This document shows positions 1 to 9,940 of a stretch of DNA of 64,000 nt, piece by piece. The stretch is taken from contig NZ_LR217698.1 of the NCBI RefSeq assembly GCF_900698855.1, forward strand, positions 620,001 to 684,000. The letters are read 5' to 3'. Position 1 is the stretch's first letter, and each line of letters starts with the position of its first letter. The notes under the pieces were generated by a model that was given only the letters and a program-made list of their open reading frames with translations, made no database searches and was not told where the DNA came from. The position numbers and the translations under genes are program-made. Origin of the DNA: Erwinia_E haradaeae_F (lineage in GTDB: Bacteria > Pseudomonadota > Gammaproteobacteria > Enterobacterales > Enterobacteriaceae).

Positions 1-1729
1 CTCAAATTTTATTAAAGGAAGAAAGAAGAGATTCTGTTAATCATTATATAAAACAATTTTTCATCTATCAATAACAACTATAGTTACATTAGATATCATT
101 AACATTTTCTTATAATTATAAGACATAACCTATTTATATACAAAATATATAAACCTTGTCTATAAAGTACAGAAAATGATACTAATTGATTCTAAGTTTG
201 TTCTTTTAACCAACATGAGTTTTCAGTCTTTATTTTTGATCATGACATAAAAATATATATATTATATATTACTATTAATGTAGAAAAAACAATATTTGAT
301 ACTTAATCATCAAATATCTTTACCATAAAATATGGTGCCATAATAAATTAAATTTTTATAAGAAAGTAATGAGTTTACTGATAAAATAAGAATCTATATT
401 CCTAGAATATACTTTTTATTAGAAACGCCAAGAATTAATATATTTCAATTTTTTTATTATCTGATTATATTAATAAATGATTTTTATCTATCGCTCATAA
501 CTAGTACTAGATTAGAATTCTGCGAGATATTTCAGGAACTCTCTCTAATAGCGTATTGAATATATTCAGTCATAAAAATTGATAAAAATATCTAAGCTCT
601 TTATCCCAAGATAAAGAGTTGATGTGTATTTAACAGATATTTTAGAACACATTTTATCGAATAATTATATAATACTTAGATTATTATATTGACCTACAGA
701 GTAGAATAGATATAAAACAATAGATCCTTATATTCATTACATATATTCCAGTCTAGTTCTAATAAAAAATGAAAACCATAGAACTCAGAAAAAGATAAGA
801 TATAAAATAATAAAAATTAACCCACAACAAGATACATTACATAATGGTTTTTATAAATATATATAACCTATTTATCTGATTAGTAAGATCAGAGTATAAA
901 TTCAATCAATCTATAACATTAATTCTGATGTTAAAATATCTCGTTAATTTTCTCACTTATTTAAAATATTTATATAATATAACAATAATAAAAAATCTGG
1001 ACCAATTTTAATCAATACCTATATCATAGACCTCCTAACAACTAAAAGTTTAAGTTGAAAGCTTAACTATTTTTTCTAATTTATATTGAATCGTAATTCA
1101 ATTGCTATTAATTTAATATATTCATAAACTAATCAATGTTTATGAAAATTCAATATCTCAAAAAGTTATCTATCCTGATAATAATAAGGTTTTCTAATAT
1201 AAGAGATTATTTAATAACTTATTAGAAGAAATCTAATAATATAAACTATATTTATTTATAGTTATTCTTAATAAAATATTACAAATCAATAATGTATCTA
1301 CAATTAATTTTTATATATTTGGAAGACAATGCAACCCTACAGAGAGCGTTACCTAAAACTATATTATCCAAATTAAATATTCATATAATCAATTAAGTTT
1401 TGATGAATTAAATACGCATATCTAGTTCTATGTATCATCACTATACAGAATTGTTGCCAAAAACCCTGCTTTTTACGAAACGACCCTCTACTATTGTAAG
1501 AATTAAGAATTATAGTTATTAGAATTTTACAATTACTGATCCAGATATTTTTAAGAAGTTATTTTGATATATCTGTACAAACTTTTAAGAGAATGTATCT
1601 TTTCTTTGAAAAATTAAAAGTAGATATGTATGGTCAAATAAATTACAGACATGCTATTAATATAATATATCTCATATTAAGATATTATCAAATAATATTA
1701 TTAATTAATAATGAAGTAACAGGAAATAA
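1..1729. other. gene-free AT-rich region upstream of ftsI
   Basis: No credible reading frame is seen on either strand. In enterobacteria the genes before ftsI are mraZ, rsmH and ftsL, which would need about this much room, so this is probably where they decayed, but I could not recognise any remnant peptide. A slightly less AT-rich patch lies around 1320-1500, and a strong isolated hairpin is annotated separately at 595-620. No tRNA-like cloverleaf was found. Confidence 0.6.
595..620. terminator. isolated hairpin, possible fossil terminator
   Basis: The arms AGCTCTTTATC (595-605) and GATAAAGAGTT (610-620) pair over 11 positions with one G-T wobble, leaving a CCAA loop. Read on the - strand the stem is followed by a T-rich stretch, as in an intrinsic terminator. 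No gene lies within 1 kb on the right or anywhere to the left in the window, so it may end a gene that has disappeared, or be a chance palindrome in AT-rich DNA. Confidence 0.35.
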
Positions 1730-3502
1730 ATGAGCAATCAGCTAAAGAAATATAAGAATTACTTTCAGCCAATAAAAAAACAAATGATCTTTACATACTG
1801 GCGGTTTTCTTTTATCTATGCTTTTATTTTTTTTTCTATGCTCACATTGTTATTGCGAGTTGGATGGTTACAAATAATTAATTCTAATCCACTAGTTCGA
1901 GAAGGAGATAAACGATCATTACGTATAAAAGTCCTCCAAGCATCACGCGGGATGATTAGTGATCGAGAAGGACATCCCTTGGCTGTAAGCGTTCCAGCTC
2001 ATGCTATTCTTGTTGATCCAAAGGCGTTATGCGATAAAGGCGGCATAACAATAGATCATCGTTGGATAGCATTATCCAACGCACTGTCTATTCCTCTTAA
2101 TCAATTAGAAGCACTAATCAGTGCAAATCCAAATAATCGTTTTTTATATTTAGCTCGTCAAATTAATCCAGATATTAGCCAATATATTCAAAAACTCAAT
2201 CTACCAGGTATTTTTATACGAGAAGAGTCGCGACGCTACTATCCTACTGGTAATATCACAGCTCATCTTATTGGTATTACTAATATTGATGGACAAGGTA
2301 TTGAAGGCATTGAAAAAAGTTTTGATAAATGGCTAACAGGTCATCCTGGTATACGTACAATACGAAAAGATCGCCTGGGTGCGGTAATCGAAGATATTTC
2401 ATCAGTGAACGCTGAGAATGCACATAACTTGATTTTAAGTATTGATGAACGCCTTCAAACTCAGGTATATCGCGAACTTACTAATGCAGTAATCTTTAAC
2501 AAAGCAGAATCTGGAACAGCAGTCCTTCTTGATGTTCATACCGGAGAGGTTCTGGCAATGGCTAATAGTCCCGCATATAATCCAAACAACCTGAATGGTG
2601 CTACACAAGCTATGATGCGTAACCGCGCCATCACAGATATGTTTGAACCGGGCTCTACCGTTAAACCGATGGTAATAATTACTGCTCTTCAAAATAAAAT
2701 TGTAAATGAAGATAGTATATTAAATACTATTCCTTTTCGAGTTAATAACCATGAAATTCGAGATGTAGCATTTTACAATGAATTAACTCTAACTGGAATA
2801 CTTCAGAAATCATCTAATGTTGGTGTATCCCGATTGGCTCTCTCTATGCCTATTGATGCGTTACTAAACACTTATTCACTATTTGGATTGGGACAAGAAA
2901 CAAATTTAGGGCTTATTGGAGAAAGCAAAGGACTTTATCCTAAAAAAAAACACTGGTCAGATATAGAAAAAGCTACCCTTTCTTTTGGATATGGTCTAAT
3001 GGTAACTCCTTTGCAATTAGCACGAGTATATGCAACATTTGGTAGTTACGGTATTTACCGACCATTATCAATTCTCAAAGTTACCCCTCCAGTATCAGGA
3101 CAACGTATTTTTCCTGAGCCATTGATACGCACAGTACTTCATATGATGGAAAGTGTCGCTTTACCTGGAGGAGGTGGTGTTAAAGCTGCTATTAAAGGTT
3201 ATCGTGTCGCAATTAAAACAGGCACAGTTAAAAAAGTTGGCTTAGGTGGTAAGTTTATTCAAAGATATATCGCTTATACTGTAGGCGTGGCACCTGCAAG
3301 CAAGCCTCGTTTTGCATTAGTTGTGGTAGTCAATGACCCTCAATCTGGTAAATATTATGGCGGAACTGTCTCGGCTCCAGTTTTTAGCGCAATCATGAGT
3401 AATGTCCTTCAAATTATGCATATTGAACCCGATGCTTTTCCAGACGTAAATCAACAGACAACAAAAATGAATAAAAATGAGAAAGTAAGTGGAAAATCGT
3501 AA
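1730..3502 (+). CDS. ftsI: peptidoglycan transpeptidase FtsI (PBP3)
   Basis: FtsI is the septum-specific class B penicillin-binding protein that crosslinks peptidoglycan at the division site, working with FtsW. The 590-residue product matches E. coli FtsI (588) along its length. One N-terminal membrane anchor spans about residues 24-48, followed by the periplasmic dimerisation region and the transpeptidase domain with the three active-site motifs: STVK at 309-312 (catalytic Ser309), SSN at 361-363 and KTGT at 496-499. The ATG follows an AGGA Shine-Dalgarno. It is the first gene of a tight + strand cluster and overlaps murE by 14 nt. All catalytic residues are intact. The C-terminal tail is lysine/asparagine-rich and unlike E. 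coli, which is normal drift for this segment. Confidence 0.97.
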   Translation: MSNQLKKYKNYFQPIKKQMIFTYWRFSFIYAFIFFSMLTLLLRVGWLQIINSNPLVREGDKRSLRIKVLQASRGMISDREGHPLAVSVPAHAILVDPKALCDKGGITIDHRWIALSNALSIPLNQLEALISANPNNRFLYLARQINPDISQYIQKLNLPGIFIREESRRYYPTGNITAHLIGITNIDGQGIEGIEKSFDKWLTGHPGIRTIRKDRLGAVIEDISSVNAENAHNLILSIDERLQTQVYRELTNAVIFNKAESGTAVLLDVHTGEVLAMANSPAYNPNNLNGATQAMMRNRAITDMFEPGSTVKPMVIITALQNKIVNEDSILNTIPFRVNNHEIRDVAFYNELTLTGILQKSSNVGVSRLALSMPIDALLNTYSLFGLGQETNLGLIGESKGLYPKKKHWSDIEKATLSFGYGLMVTPLQLARVYATFGSYGIYRPLSILKVTPPVSGQRIFPEPLIRTVLHMMESVALPGGGGVKAAIKGYRVAIKTGTVKKVGLGGKFIQRYIAYTVGVAPASKPRFALVVVVNDPQSGKYYGGTVSAPVFSAIMSNVLQIMHIEPDAFPDVNQQTTKMNKNEKVSGKS

Positions 3503-4976
3503 TTTAAACACATTGCTTAACCCATGGATATCTAATGCACCACATTGTGCGATTCAAGAAATAAAACTAGATAGCCGTAAAGTAAAACCAGGAGATCTAT
3601 TTGTTGCAATCAAAGGCCATGATAATGATGGTCGATTTTTTATTTCTCAAGCCATTGCTAATGGTGCAGTAGCAGTTATTGCTGAAACTCATATTACGTC
3701 AAATCATGGACAAATAATAGACGTACATGGAATTCCCATTATCTATTTAACAGAACTACCTTATCACCTCTCTGTTCTTTCTGGACGTTTCTATCACAAC
3801 CCGAGTGATAAAATGACCGTCATTGGTGTCACTGGTACTAACGGTAAAACTACTGTCACACATCTAATAGCTCAATGGGTATCACTGATAGGTCAAACCA
3901 GTGCTATTATGGGAACAAATGGAAATGGTCTATATGGAAAACTAGTACACACAACAAATACAACTAGCTCTGCTATAGATATTCAAAAATTTCTAATGAC
4001 ATGCTTAGAAAAAATGGTAAACCTTGTAGCTATAGAAGTTTCTTCACATGGTTTAATTCAAAACCGCGTATCAGCCCTAAAATTTTCAGCAGCAATTTTT
4101 ACTAATCTTAGTCACGATCATCTTGACTATCATGGAAATATTACGTGTTATGAAGATGTCAAATGGCTTCTCTTTTCTACACATAAGACTCAAAAGATAA
4201 TTATTAATGCTGATGATGCAATTGGAAAAAAATGGCTTCTAAAATTACCTAATGCAGTTGCAGTAACTATAAATAATCAATATCAAATAAGAAACCACAA
4301 AGAATGGCTAAGTGCTACTAAAATTAAATATAATGAAAATGGAATAAGTCTTAATTTTGAATCCATATGGGGAGACGGTTATATTAAAAGTAGTCTAATA
4401 GGTTCATTTAATATTAGCAACTTATTAATATCTTTAGCTACTCTTCTATCTTTATCCTATCCGCTCGATAAATTAATAAAAACTGCTAGTCAATTACAAT
4501 CTCCATCCGGTCGCATGGAGATCTTTAAAGGCATTAATCAACCAAAAATCATAGTAGATTACGCTCATACACCAGATGCCTTAAAACAAGTATTAGTTAC
4601 ATTAAGATCACACTGTCAAGGGCAATTATGGTGTATTTTTGGATGCGGTGGAAAACGTGATATAGATAAAAGAGCCTTAATGGGAGCAATTGTAGAGAAA
4701 TTATCTGATGTGGTTATCATCACAAATGATAACCCTCGTAACGAAAATCCAAAGAAAATTATTCAAGATATATTAAGTGGATTCATTTATAAAAAGCGTG
4801 CCAAAGTCATTATGAATCGCGTAGAAGCTATTTCTTACGCAGTGATTACAGCACAAAAAAAAGACACCATATTAGTAGCAGGTAAAGGGAGTGAAAATTA
4901 TCAAATAATTGGTACTAATAATTTGAACTATTCTGATCGACATATAGTTGCGAGTCTTGTAGGAGTTAAAGCGTGA
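3489..4976 (+). CDS. murE: UDP-MurNAc-tripeptide ligase MurE (meso-DAP adding)
   Basis: MurE adds meso-diaminopimelate to UDP-MurNAc-L-Ala-D-Glu in the cytoplasm. The product is 495 residues, as in E. coli. It shows the ATP-binding loop GVTGTNGKTT (113-122, Lys120), the carbamylated-lysine and central-domain motifs, VDYAHTPDAL, and DNPR at 414-417, the signature that selects meso-DAP rather than lysine. The start is GTG, inside the end of ftsI, equivalent to the E. coli start (ENRNLNTLL against ADRNLRDLL). A small oddity is AGKGSENYQ where E. coli has AGKGHEDYQ. It overlaps murF by 4 nt (GTGA), so translation is probably coupled. Confidence 0.97.
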   Translation: MENRNLNTLLNPWISNAPHCAIQEIKLDSRKVKPGDLFVAIKGHDNDGRFFISQAIANGAVAVIAETHITSNHGQIIDVHGIPIIYLTELPYHLSVLSGRFYHNPSDKMTVIGVTGTNGKTTVTHLIAQWVSLIGQTSAIMGTNGNGLYGKLVHTTNTTSSAIDIQKFLMTCLEKMVNLVAIEVSSHGLIQNRVSALKFSAAIFTNLSHDHLDYHGNITCYEDVKWLLFSTHKTQKIIINADDAIGKKWLLKLPNAVAVTINNQYQIRNHKEWLSATKIKYNENGISLNFESIWGDGYIKSSLIGSFNISNLLISLATLLSLSYPLDKLIKTASQLQSPSGRMEIFKGINQPKIIVDYAHTPDALKQVLVTLRSHCQGQLWCIFGCGGKRDIDKRALMGAIVEKLSDVVIITNDNPRNENPKKIIQDILSGFIYKKRAKVIMNRVEAISYAVITAQKKDTILVAGKGSENYQIIGTNNLNYSDRHIVASLVGVKA

Positions 4977-6334
4977 TCACTATCACCTTACAACAAATAG
5001 CAGAAATAACTGACGGTAAACTCTATGGAAGTAATCTTTGTATCTCATCAATTACACTAGACACAAGAAAAGCACAAAAAGGAAGTCTGTTTATAGCTTT
5101 ACAAGGAAAAAATTATGATGCTAATAATTTTATCCCTGATGCTATTAACGCAGGATGCGTCTGTTGCTTGGTTAACAGACCTCTATCAATAGACTTTCCT
5201 CATTTAATTGTCAGAGATACACGTATTGCATTAGAAAATTTAGCAGTATGGTTTCGTGATAAATCTAAAGCACGAATCGTTGGTATAACTGGTTCATCTG
5301 GAAAAACATCAGTAAAAGAAATGACAGCAGTCATCTTAAAACAATGCGGAACAACATTATGTACTTATGGTAATTTAAATAATGCTATTGGAGTACCAAT
5401 TACGCTATTACGTCTAAAACCAATTCATAAATACGCAGTGATTGAACTAGGTGCCAAAACTAAAGGTGATATTTCCTACACTTCTGGGTTAATAAAACCA
5501 GACAGCGTTCTAGTAAATAATATTTCAATTTCGCATTTAGAAGGGTTTAAAACAACTAGAGGCATTGCCGAAGGCAAAGGAGAAATTTTCAATGCTCTAT
5601 CAGTTAATGGCACTGCAATTATTAATAATGATAGTAACGACTGGCTAAATTGGAAGTTTTTATTACATAAACAAACTATTTGGCGATTTTCCTTGTATAA
5701 AAAACAAGATAGTGATTTTTATGCATCTAATATTATTCCTCATATTTACGGGACACATTTTGTTCTGCATTCACCTATCGGGTCCGTGAAAATTACACTA
5801 AGCGTACCAGGCACACACAATATTTCTAATGCATTAGCTGCCGCTGCATTAGCATGTTCCAGTGGAGCATCGCTAAGTGCGATTGATCATGGATTAAATA
5901 ACTTCCGAGGGATAAAAGGCCGTCTCTTTCCATATATTTTAAATAAAAATAAGTTAATAATTGATGACAGTTATAATGCTAATATGGGATCTATAATTGC
6001 TGCTATAAATGTTTTAAAAACCATGCCAGGATATCGCGTGCTCATTATCGGTGACATGAAAGAACTTGGGACAAATTCCGATCAATATCATGCTCAAATA
6101 GGATATATGATACATAGTACTAATATTGAAAAAGTACTCAGTACAGGAAATCTTAGCTATCATATTACTCACAATAGTCGTGTAGGTGAACATTTTCGTG
6201 ATCTCTCTAGTTTGGCTTCTCGAGCTTGTCAATTGCTGATCTCACATCACCACATTACTATATTAGTCAAGGGCTCACGTAGTACGTCAATGGAGCACAT
6301 TGTACGGATCTTAAAGGAGCAAGATACATGCTAA
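4973..6334 (+). CDS. murF: UDP-MurNAc-tripeptide D-Ala-D-Ala ligase MurF
   Basis: MurF adds the D-alanyl-D-alanine dipeptide, the last cytoplasmic step in building the stem pentapeptide. The product has 453 residues (E. coli 452), with the ATP loop GITGSSGKTS at 104-113, a NLNNAIGVP motif and the LLIDDSYNAN-type motif of the C-terminal domain (here LIIDDSYNAN). The start is GTG at 4973, preceded by AGGAG at 4961-4965 and overlapping the murE stop as GTGA. The E. coli segment ELGANHQGEI reads ELGAKTKGDI here, a mild change near the active site. The last 7 nt overlap mraY. The gene appears intact. Confidence 0.96.
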   Translation: MITITLQQIAEITDGKLYGSNLCISSITLDTRKAQKGSLFIALQGKNYDANNFIPDAINAGCVCCLVNRPLSIDFPHLIVRDTRIALENLAVWFRDKSKARIVGITGSSGKTSVKEMTAVILKQCGTTLCTYGNLNNAIGVPITLLRLKPIHKYAVIELGAKTKGDISYTSGLIKPDSVLVNNISISHLEGFKTTRGIAEGKGEIFNALSVNGTAIINNDSNDWLNWKFLLHKQTIWRFSLYKKQDSDFYASNIIPHIYGTHFVLHSPIGSVKITLSVPGTHNISNALAAAALACSSGASLSAIDHGLNNFRGIKGRLFPYILNKNKLIIDDSYNANMGSIIAAINVLKTMPGYRVLIIGDMKELGTNSDQYHAQIGYMIHSTNIEKVLSTGNLSYHITHNSRVGEHFRDLSSLASRACQLLISHHHITILVKGSRSTSMEHIVRILKEQDTC

Positions 6335-7410
6335 TTTACCTGACAGAATATCTCGTAACTTTTTCTTCTGGTTTTCATGTTTTCTCCTCTCTAACCTTCC
6401 GAGCTGTAATGAGTTTTCTTACTTCTTTCTTTCTATCTTTATGGATAGGACCACTAATTATTACCCTCTTAAAGAAAAAATCTATTCGCCAAGTAACTCG
6501 TACTGAAGGACCGGAGTCACATTTTATAAAAAACGGAACCCCAACTATGGGAGGTATTATAATACTAATTTCCATTATTGTCTCAGTACTAATTTGGGGT
6601 AATCCACTCAACCTATACGTCTGTTGTGTTCTTTTTATTCTTATTAGTTATGGTATTATTGGGTTTATCGATGATTATTTAAAAGTAAAAGATATTAATA
6701 GTCAAGGACTACTACCTCGATGGAAGTATATATTGCAATCAGTAATTGCACTGTTCTTATGTAGTATCATGTATTTTTTTGGTAAAGACACGCCTACTAC
6801 AGCTTTAGTACTTCCATTTTTTAAAAATATCATACCACAATCAGGCATTCTATATTTTCTTTTAACATATTTTGTTATAGTAGGCACTAGCAATGCTGTG
6901 AATCTAACAGATGGACTTGACGGTCTTGTTATTATGCCAATAATATTTATCGTTGCAGCATTTTCATTGGTAGCTTGGGCAACTAGCAATCTGCAATATT
7001 CTGAGTATCTGCATATTCCCTATCTAAAACATGCTAAAGAGCTAGTTGTATTTTGTACTGCAATCAGTGGTTCTGGATTAGGTTTTCTATGGTTTAATAC
7101 CTATCCAGCTCAAATTTTTATGGGAGATATAGGATCACTAGCCTTGGGAGGTGCGCTTGGTACGATTGCAGTATTATTACGACAAGAGTTTTTACTCCTC
7201 ATCATGGGGGGAGTATTTGTGATAGAAACTCTGTCAGTGATTCTTCAGATCTTATTTTTTAAATTACGCGGTCATCGTATTTTCCATATGGCTCCTATTC
7301 ACCATCATTATGAATTAAAAGGTTGTCCAGAGCCTCGTATTATTATACGTTTTTGGATTATAACTTTGGCATTAGTATTTGTTGGATTGGTAACCCTAAA
7401 GGCAAGATAG
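6328..7410 (+). CDS. mraY: phospho-MurNAc-pentapeptide translocase MraY
   Basis: MraY transfers phospho-MurNAc-pentapeptide to undecaprenyl phosphate, making lipid I at the inner membrane. The 360 residues equal the E. coli length exactly and align without gaps. Many hydrophobic segments (about ten membrane helices) are visible. Family signatures are present: TPTMGGI, GFIDDY with the catalytic aspartates, NAVNLTDGLDGL, and APIHHHYELKG with the histidine cluster. The ATG lies inside the end of murF. The gene is well conserved compared with its surroundings, as expected for an essential step. Confidence 0.97.
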   Translation: MLIYLTEYLVTFSSGFHVFSSLTFRAVMSFLTSFFLSLWIGPLIITLLKKKSIRQVTRTEGPESHFIKNGTPTMGGIIILISIIVSVLIWGNPLNLYVCCVLFILISYGIIGFIDDYLKVKDINSQGLLPRWKYILQSVIALFLCSIMYFFGKDTPTTALVLPFFKNIIPQSGILYFLLTYFVIVGTSNAVNLTDGLDGLVIMPIIFIVAAFSLVAWATSNLQYSEYLHIPYLKHAKELVVFCTAISGSGLGFLWFNTYPAQIFMGDIGSLALGGALGTIAVLLRQEFLLLIMGGVFVIETLSVILQILFFKLRGHRIFHMAPIHHHYELKGCPEPRIIIRFWIITLALVFVGLVTLKAR

Positions 7411-7412
7411 TA

Positions 7413-8729
7413 GTGAATGATTATCAAGGAAAAAACATTGTTATTATTGGGTTAGGACTCACTGGTCTTTCTTGTGTTCATTTTTTTATATCGCGCGGTG
7501 TCCTACCTCGCGTAATAGATACACGTATTACACCGCCAAATTTACTAAATCTTCCATACAATGTTCAGTATTGGTTAGGAAGTATGAATGATGATTGGTT
7601 ACTAGGTTCTCAGTTAATTGTTAGTAGTCCTGGAATCAGTCTTAGGCATCCATCATTAATTGCTGCCGCACAAGCTGGAATTGAAATTATTGGTGACATC
7701 GAGTTATTTTGCCGAGAAACAAAGACTCCGATTATTGCTATTACTGGTTCTAATGGGAAAAGCACCGTAACATGTTTAGTTAGTAAGATAGCCAAACACA
7801 GGGGATGGCGAGTTGGAACAGGTGGTAACATTGGATTACCGGCACTAACATTATTAAATAAACCTGCACAACTATATGTATTAGAACTATCTAGTTTTCA
7901 GCTTGAAACGACTAAAAGCTTACGAGCAACCGCTGCTACTGTTCTTAATATCTCTGAGGATCACATGGAACGCTATCCATTAGGGATAGAAGAGTATCGT
8001 TCTGCTAAATTACGTATCTATGACAACGCTCAGATATGTGTAATTAATTCTGATGACGTATTGACTATACCAGAAAAATCAAACAATAAAAACTATCGCA
8101 GCGTTGGTATGGATTCTGGTGATTACTATCTCAAAAAAAAGGAAAACGGTACATGGTTTCAAGCCCGAGGAGAATGCCTGATTAGAACTGACCAAATCCA
8201 TCTTATAGGTAAGCATAATTATATTAATGTACTAACTGCTCTTGCACTAGCTGATACTATTAATTTACCAAGAACAAGTAGCAAACAAGTACTAATGAGC
8301 TTTCGTGGTTTACCACATCGCTTTCAGCTGGTGCATGAACACAACGGAATACGCTGGATTAATGACTCAAAATCAACTAATATAGCTAGCACAATCGCTG
8401 CCCTAAAGGGATTACACTCTAAGGGAGTCGTATGGCTCCTTTTAGGGGGAGATGGAAAGTCAGCTAACTTTGCACCTCTAGTTCCATATCTTTATAGAAC
8501 CAAAATTCGTATTTACTGTTTTGGACGCGACCGGGAACAGCTAGCAAAATTACGCTCAGAAATCACAGTAATAACTTTGACTATGACTGAGGCTGTAAAT
8601 CAAATTTCTAAAAAGGTTAAACATGGTGATATTGTCCTATTATCACCAGCTTGCTCCAGCTTGGATCAGTTTAAAAACTTTGAACACCGCGGTTTGTTAT
8701 TTACTAAACTCGCACAAGGAGTGAATTAA
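7413..8729 (+). CDS. murD: UDP-MurNAc-L-Ala D-glutamate ligase MurD
   Basis: MurD adds D-glutamate to UDP-MurNAc-L-alanine. I place the start at the GTG at 7413, two bases after the mraY stop, because the product then begins MNDYQGKNIVIIGLG, matching E. coli MADYQGKNVVIIGLG, and has 438 residues as in E. coli; the open frame runs 90 nt further upstream into mraY. The ATP loop ITGSNGKST (about 110-118), the central SSFQLETT motif and the C-terminal WINDSKSTN and SPACSSLDQFKNFEHRG motifs are intact. It overlaps ftsW by one base (TAATG). Confidence 0.96.
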   Translation: MNDYQGKNIVIIGLGLTGLSCVHFFISRGVLPRVIDTRITPPNLLNLPYNVQYWLGSMNDDWLLGSQLIVSSPGISLRHPSLIAAAQAGIEIIGDIELFCRETKTPIIAITGSNGKSTVTCLVSKIAKHRGWRVGTGGNIGLPALTLLNKPAQLYVLELSSFQLETTKSLRATAATVLNISEDHMERYPLGIEEYRSAKLRIYDNAQICVINSDDVLTIPEKSNNKNYRSVGMDSGDYYLKKKENGTWFQARGECLIRTDQIHLIGKHNYINVLTALALADTINLPRTSSKQVLMSFRGLPHRFQLVHEHNGIRWINDSKSTNIASTIAALKGLHSKGVVWLLLGGDGKSANFAPLVPYLYRTKIRIYCFGRDREQLAKLRSEITVITLTMTEAVNQISKKVKHGDIVLLSPACSSLDQFKNFEHRGLLFTKLAQGVN

Positions 8730-9940
8730 TGTATATAACAAACCACAAAAATCTAATCAGAATTATTAAATGGTTAACACCTTGGTTAATGTATAAGAAT
8801 CAACGAGTTAGAAAGGATATAATTTTATATGATCGGACATTGTTGTGGTTAATATTTGGTTTAGTGATAATAGGCTTCGTGATGGTGACGTCAGCTTCCA
8901 TGGCTATTGGGCATCGCCTATCAGGCGATCCTTTTTTCTTTGTAAAGCGTGAGGCTCTCTATATATTATTGGCGCTCACAGTGGCTCAAATTACACTACG
9001 AATTCCTATGAAATTATGGCAAAAATACAGCAATAAAATGCTACTAATTGCAATTATTTTATTGCTGATCGTTTTAATCTTAGGCCGATCCGCAAATGGA
9101 GCATCGCGATGGATTATTATAGGACCCATCGGTATACAACCAGCAGAAATTTCTAAACTATCCCTTTTCTGTTACCTATCAGATTATCTAGTACGCAAAA
9201 TTGATGAAGTACGTAATAACTTCTGGGGATTCTGGAAACCTATGAGCGTACTTCTCATACTAGCAACACTGTTACTGGCTCAACCAGATTTGGGCACTAT
9301 AGTAATTATGTTTGTTATCTCTTTAGTAATGCTATTCATTAGTGGTGCAAAATTATGGCATTTTCTTCTTATTATAGGACCTAGCATTTCTACAGTAACG
9401 TTACTTATTTTAGAAAAACCTTATAGAATGCGACGCGTGAGTTCTGTCTGGAATCCTTGGATGGATCCATTTGGAAACGGATATCAACTCACACAATCTC
9501 TTATGGCATTCGGACGAGGTCAAATATGGGGACAAGGATTAGGCAACTCAGTACAAAAATTAGAGTATTTACCAGCGGCACATACTGACTTTATTGTCTC
9601 AATTATTGGCGAGGAACTAGGTTATATCGGTGTATTTATAGTGTTATTAATGATTTTTTCCATTTCTTTTCGTGCAGTACAAATTGGTCAATCTGCACTA
9701 AAACTTAATCAACAATTTTCAGGATTTTTAGCATGTGCTATTGGTGTATGGTTTAGCTTTCAAACACTAATTAATGTTGGAGCGGCAGTGGGAATATTAC
9801 CAACAAAGGGACTAACATTACCACTGATTAGCTATGGAGGATCCAGCTTGATTATTATGTCAATAGCAATGACATGTTTATTACGTATCGATCATGAAAC
9901 ACGTTTAGCCACATCTCAAGTATTTATACGGAGGTCATAA
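8729..9940 (+). CDS. ftsW: septal peptidoglycan glycosyltransferase FtsW
   Basis: FtsW is the SEDS-family glycosyltransferase that polymerises septal peptidoglycan from lipid II together with FtsI. The product has 403 residues (E. coli 414) with about ten hydrophobic membrane segments. The hallmark stretches are present: YDRTLLWL at the start of the core, KGASRWI-type (NGASRWI here), QPAEISKLSLFCY, LAQPDLGT with the catalytic aspartate, and the C-terminal PTKGLTLPLISYGGSS. The N-terminal cytoplasmic tail is slightly shorter than in E. coli. It shares one base with murD and abuts murG, whose Shine-Dalgarno GGAGG lies in its last codons. Confidence 0.96.
   Translation: MYITNHKNLIRIIKWLTPWLMYKNQRVRKDIILYDRTLLWLIFGLVIIGFVMVTSASMAIGHRLSGDPFFFVKREALYILLALTVAQITLRIPMKLWQKYSNKMLLIAIILLLIVLILGRSANGASRWIIIGPIGIQPAEISKLSLFCYLSDYLVRKIDEVRNNFWGFWKPMSVLLILATLLLAQPDLGTIVIMFVISLVMLFISGAKLWHFLLIIGPSISTVTLLILEKPYRMRRVSSVWNPWMDPFGNGYQLTQSLMAFGRGQIWGQGLGNSVQKLEYLPAAHTDFIVSIIGEELGYIGVFIVLLMIFSISFRAVQIGQSALKLNQQFSGFLACAIGVWFSFQTLINVGAAVGILPTKGLTLPLISYGGSSLIIMSIAMTCLLRIDHETRLATSQVFIRRS

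Noticed and set aside
1320..1500. A less AT-rich patch upstream of ftsI as an ftsL or rsmH remnant
   Set aside because: Translations in all frames gave no convincing match to either protein.
2435..2692. Long antisense frames inside ftsI and, similarly, inside secD, mraY, murD and prsA
   Set aside because: They lie opposite well-conserved genes in other frames and encode nothing recognisable; they follow from the codon use of the real gene.
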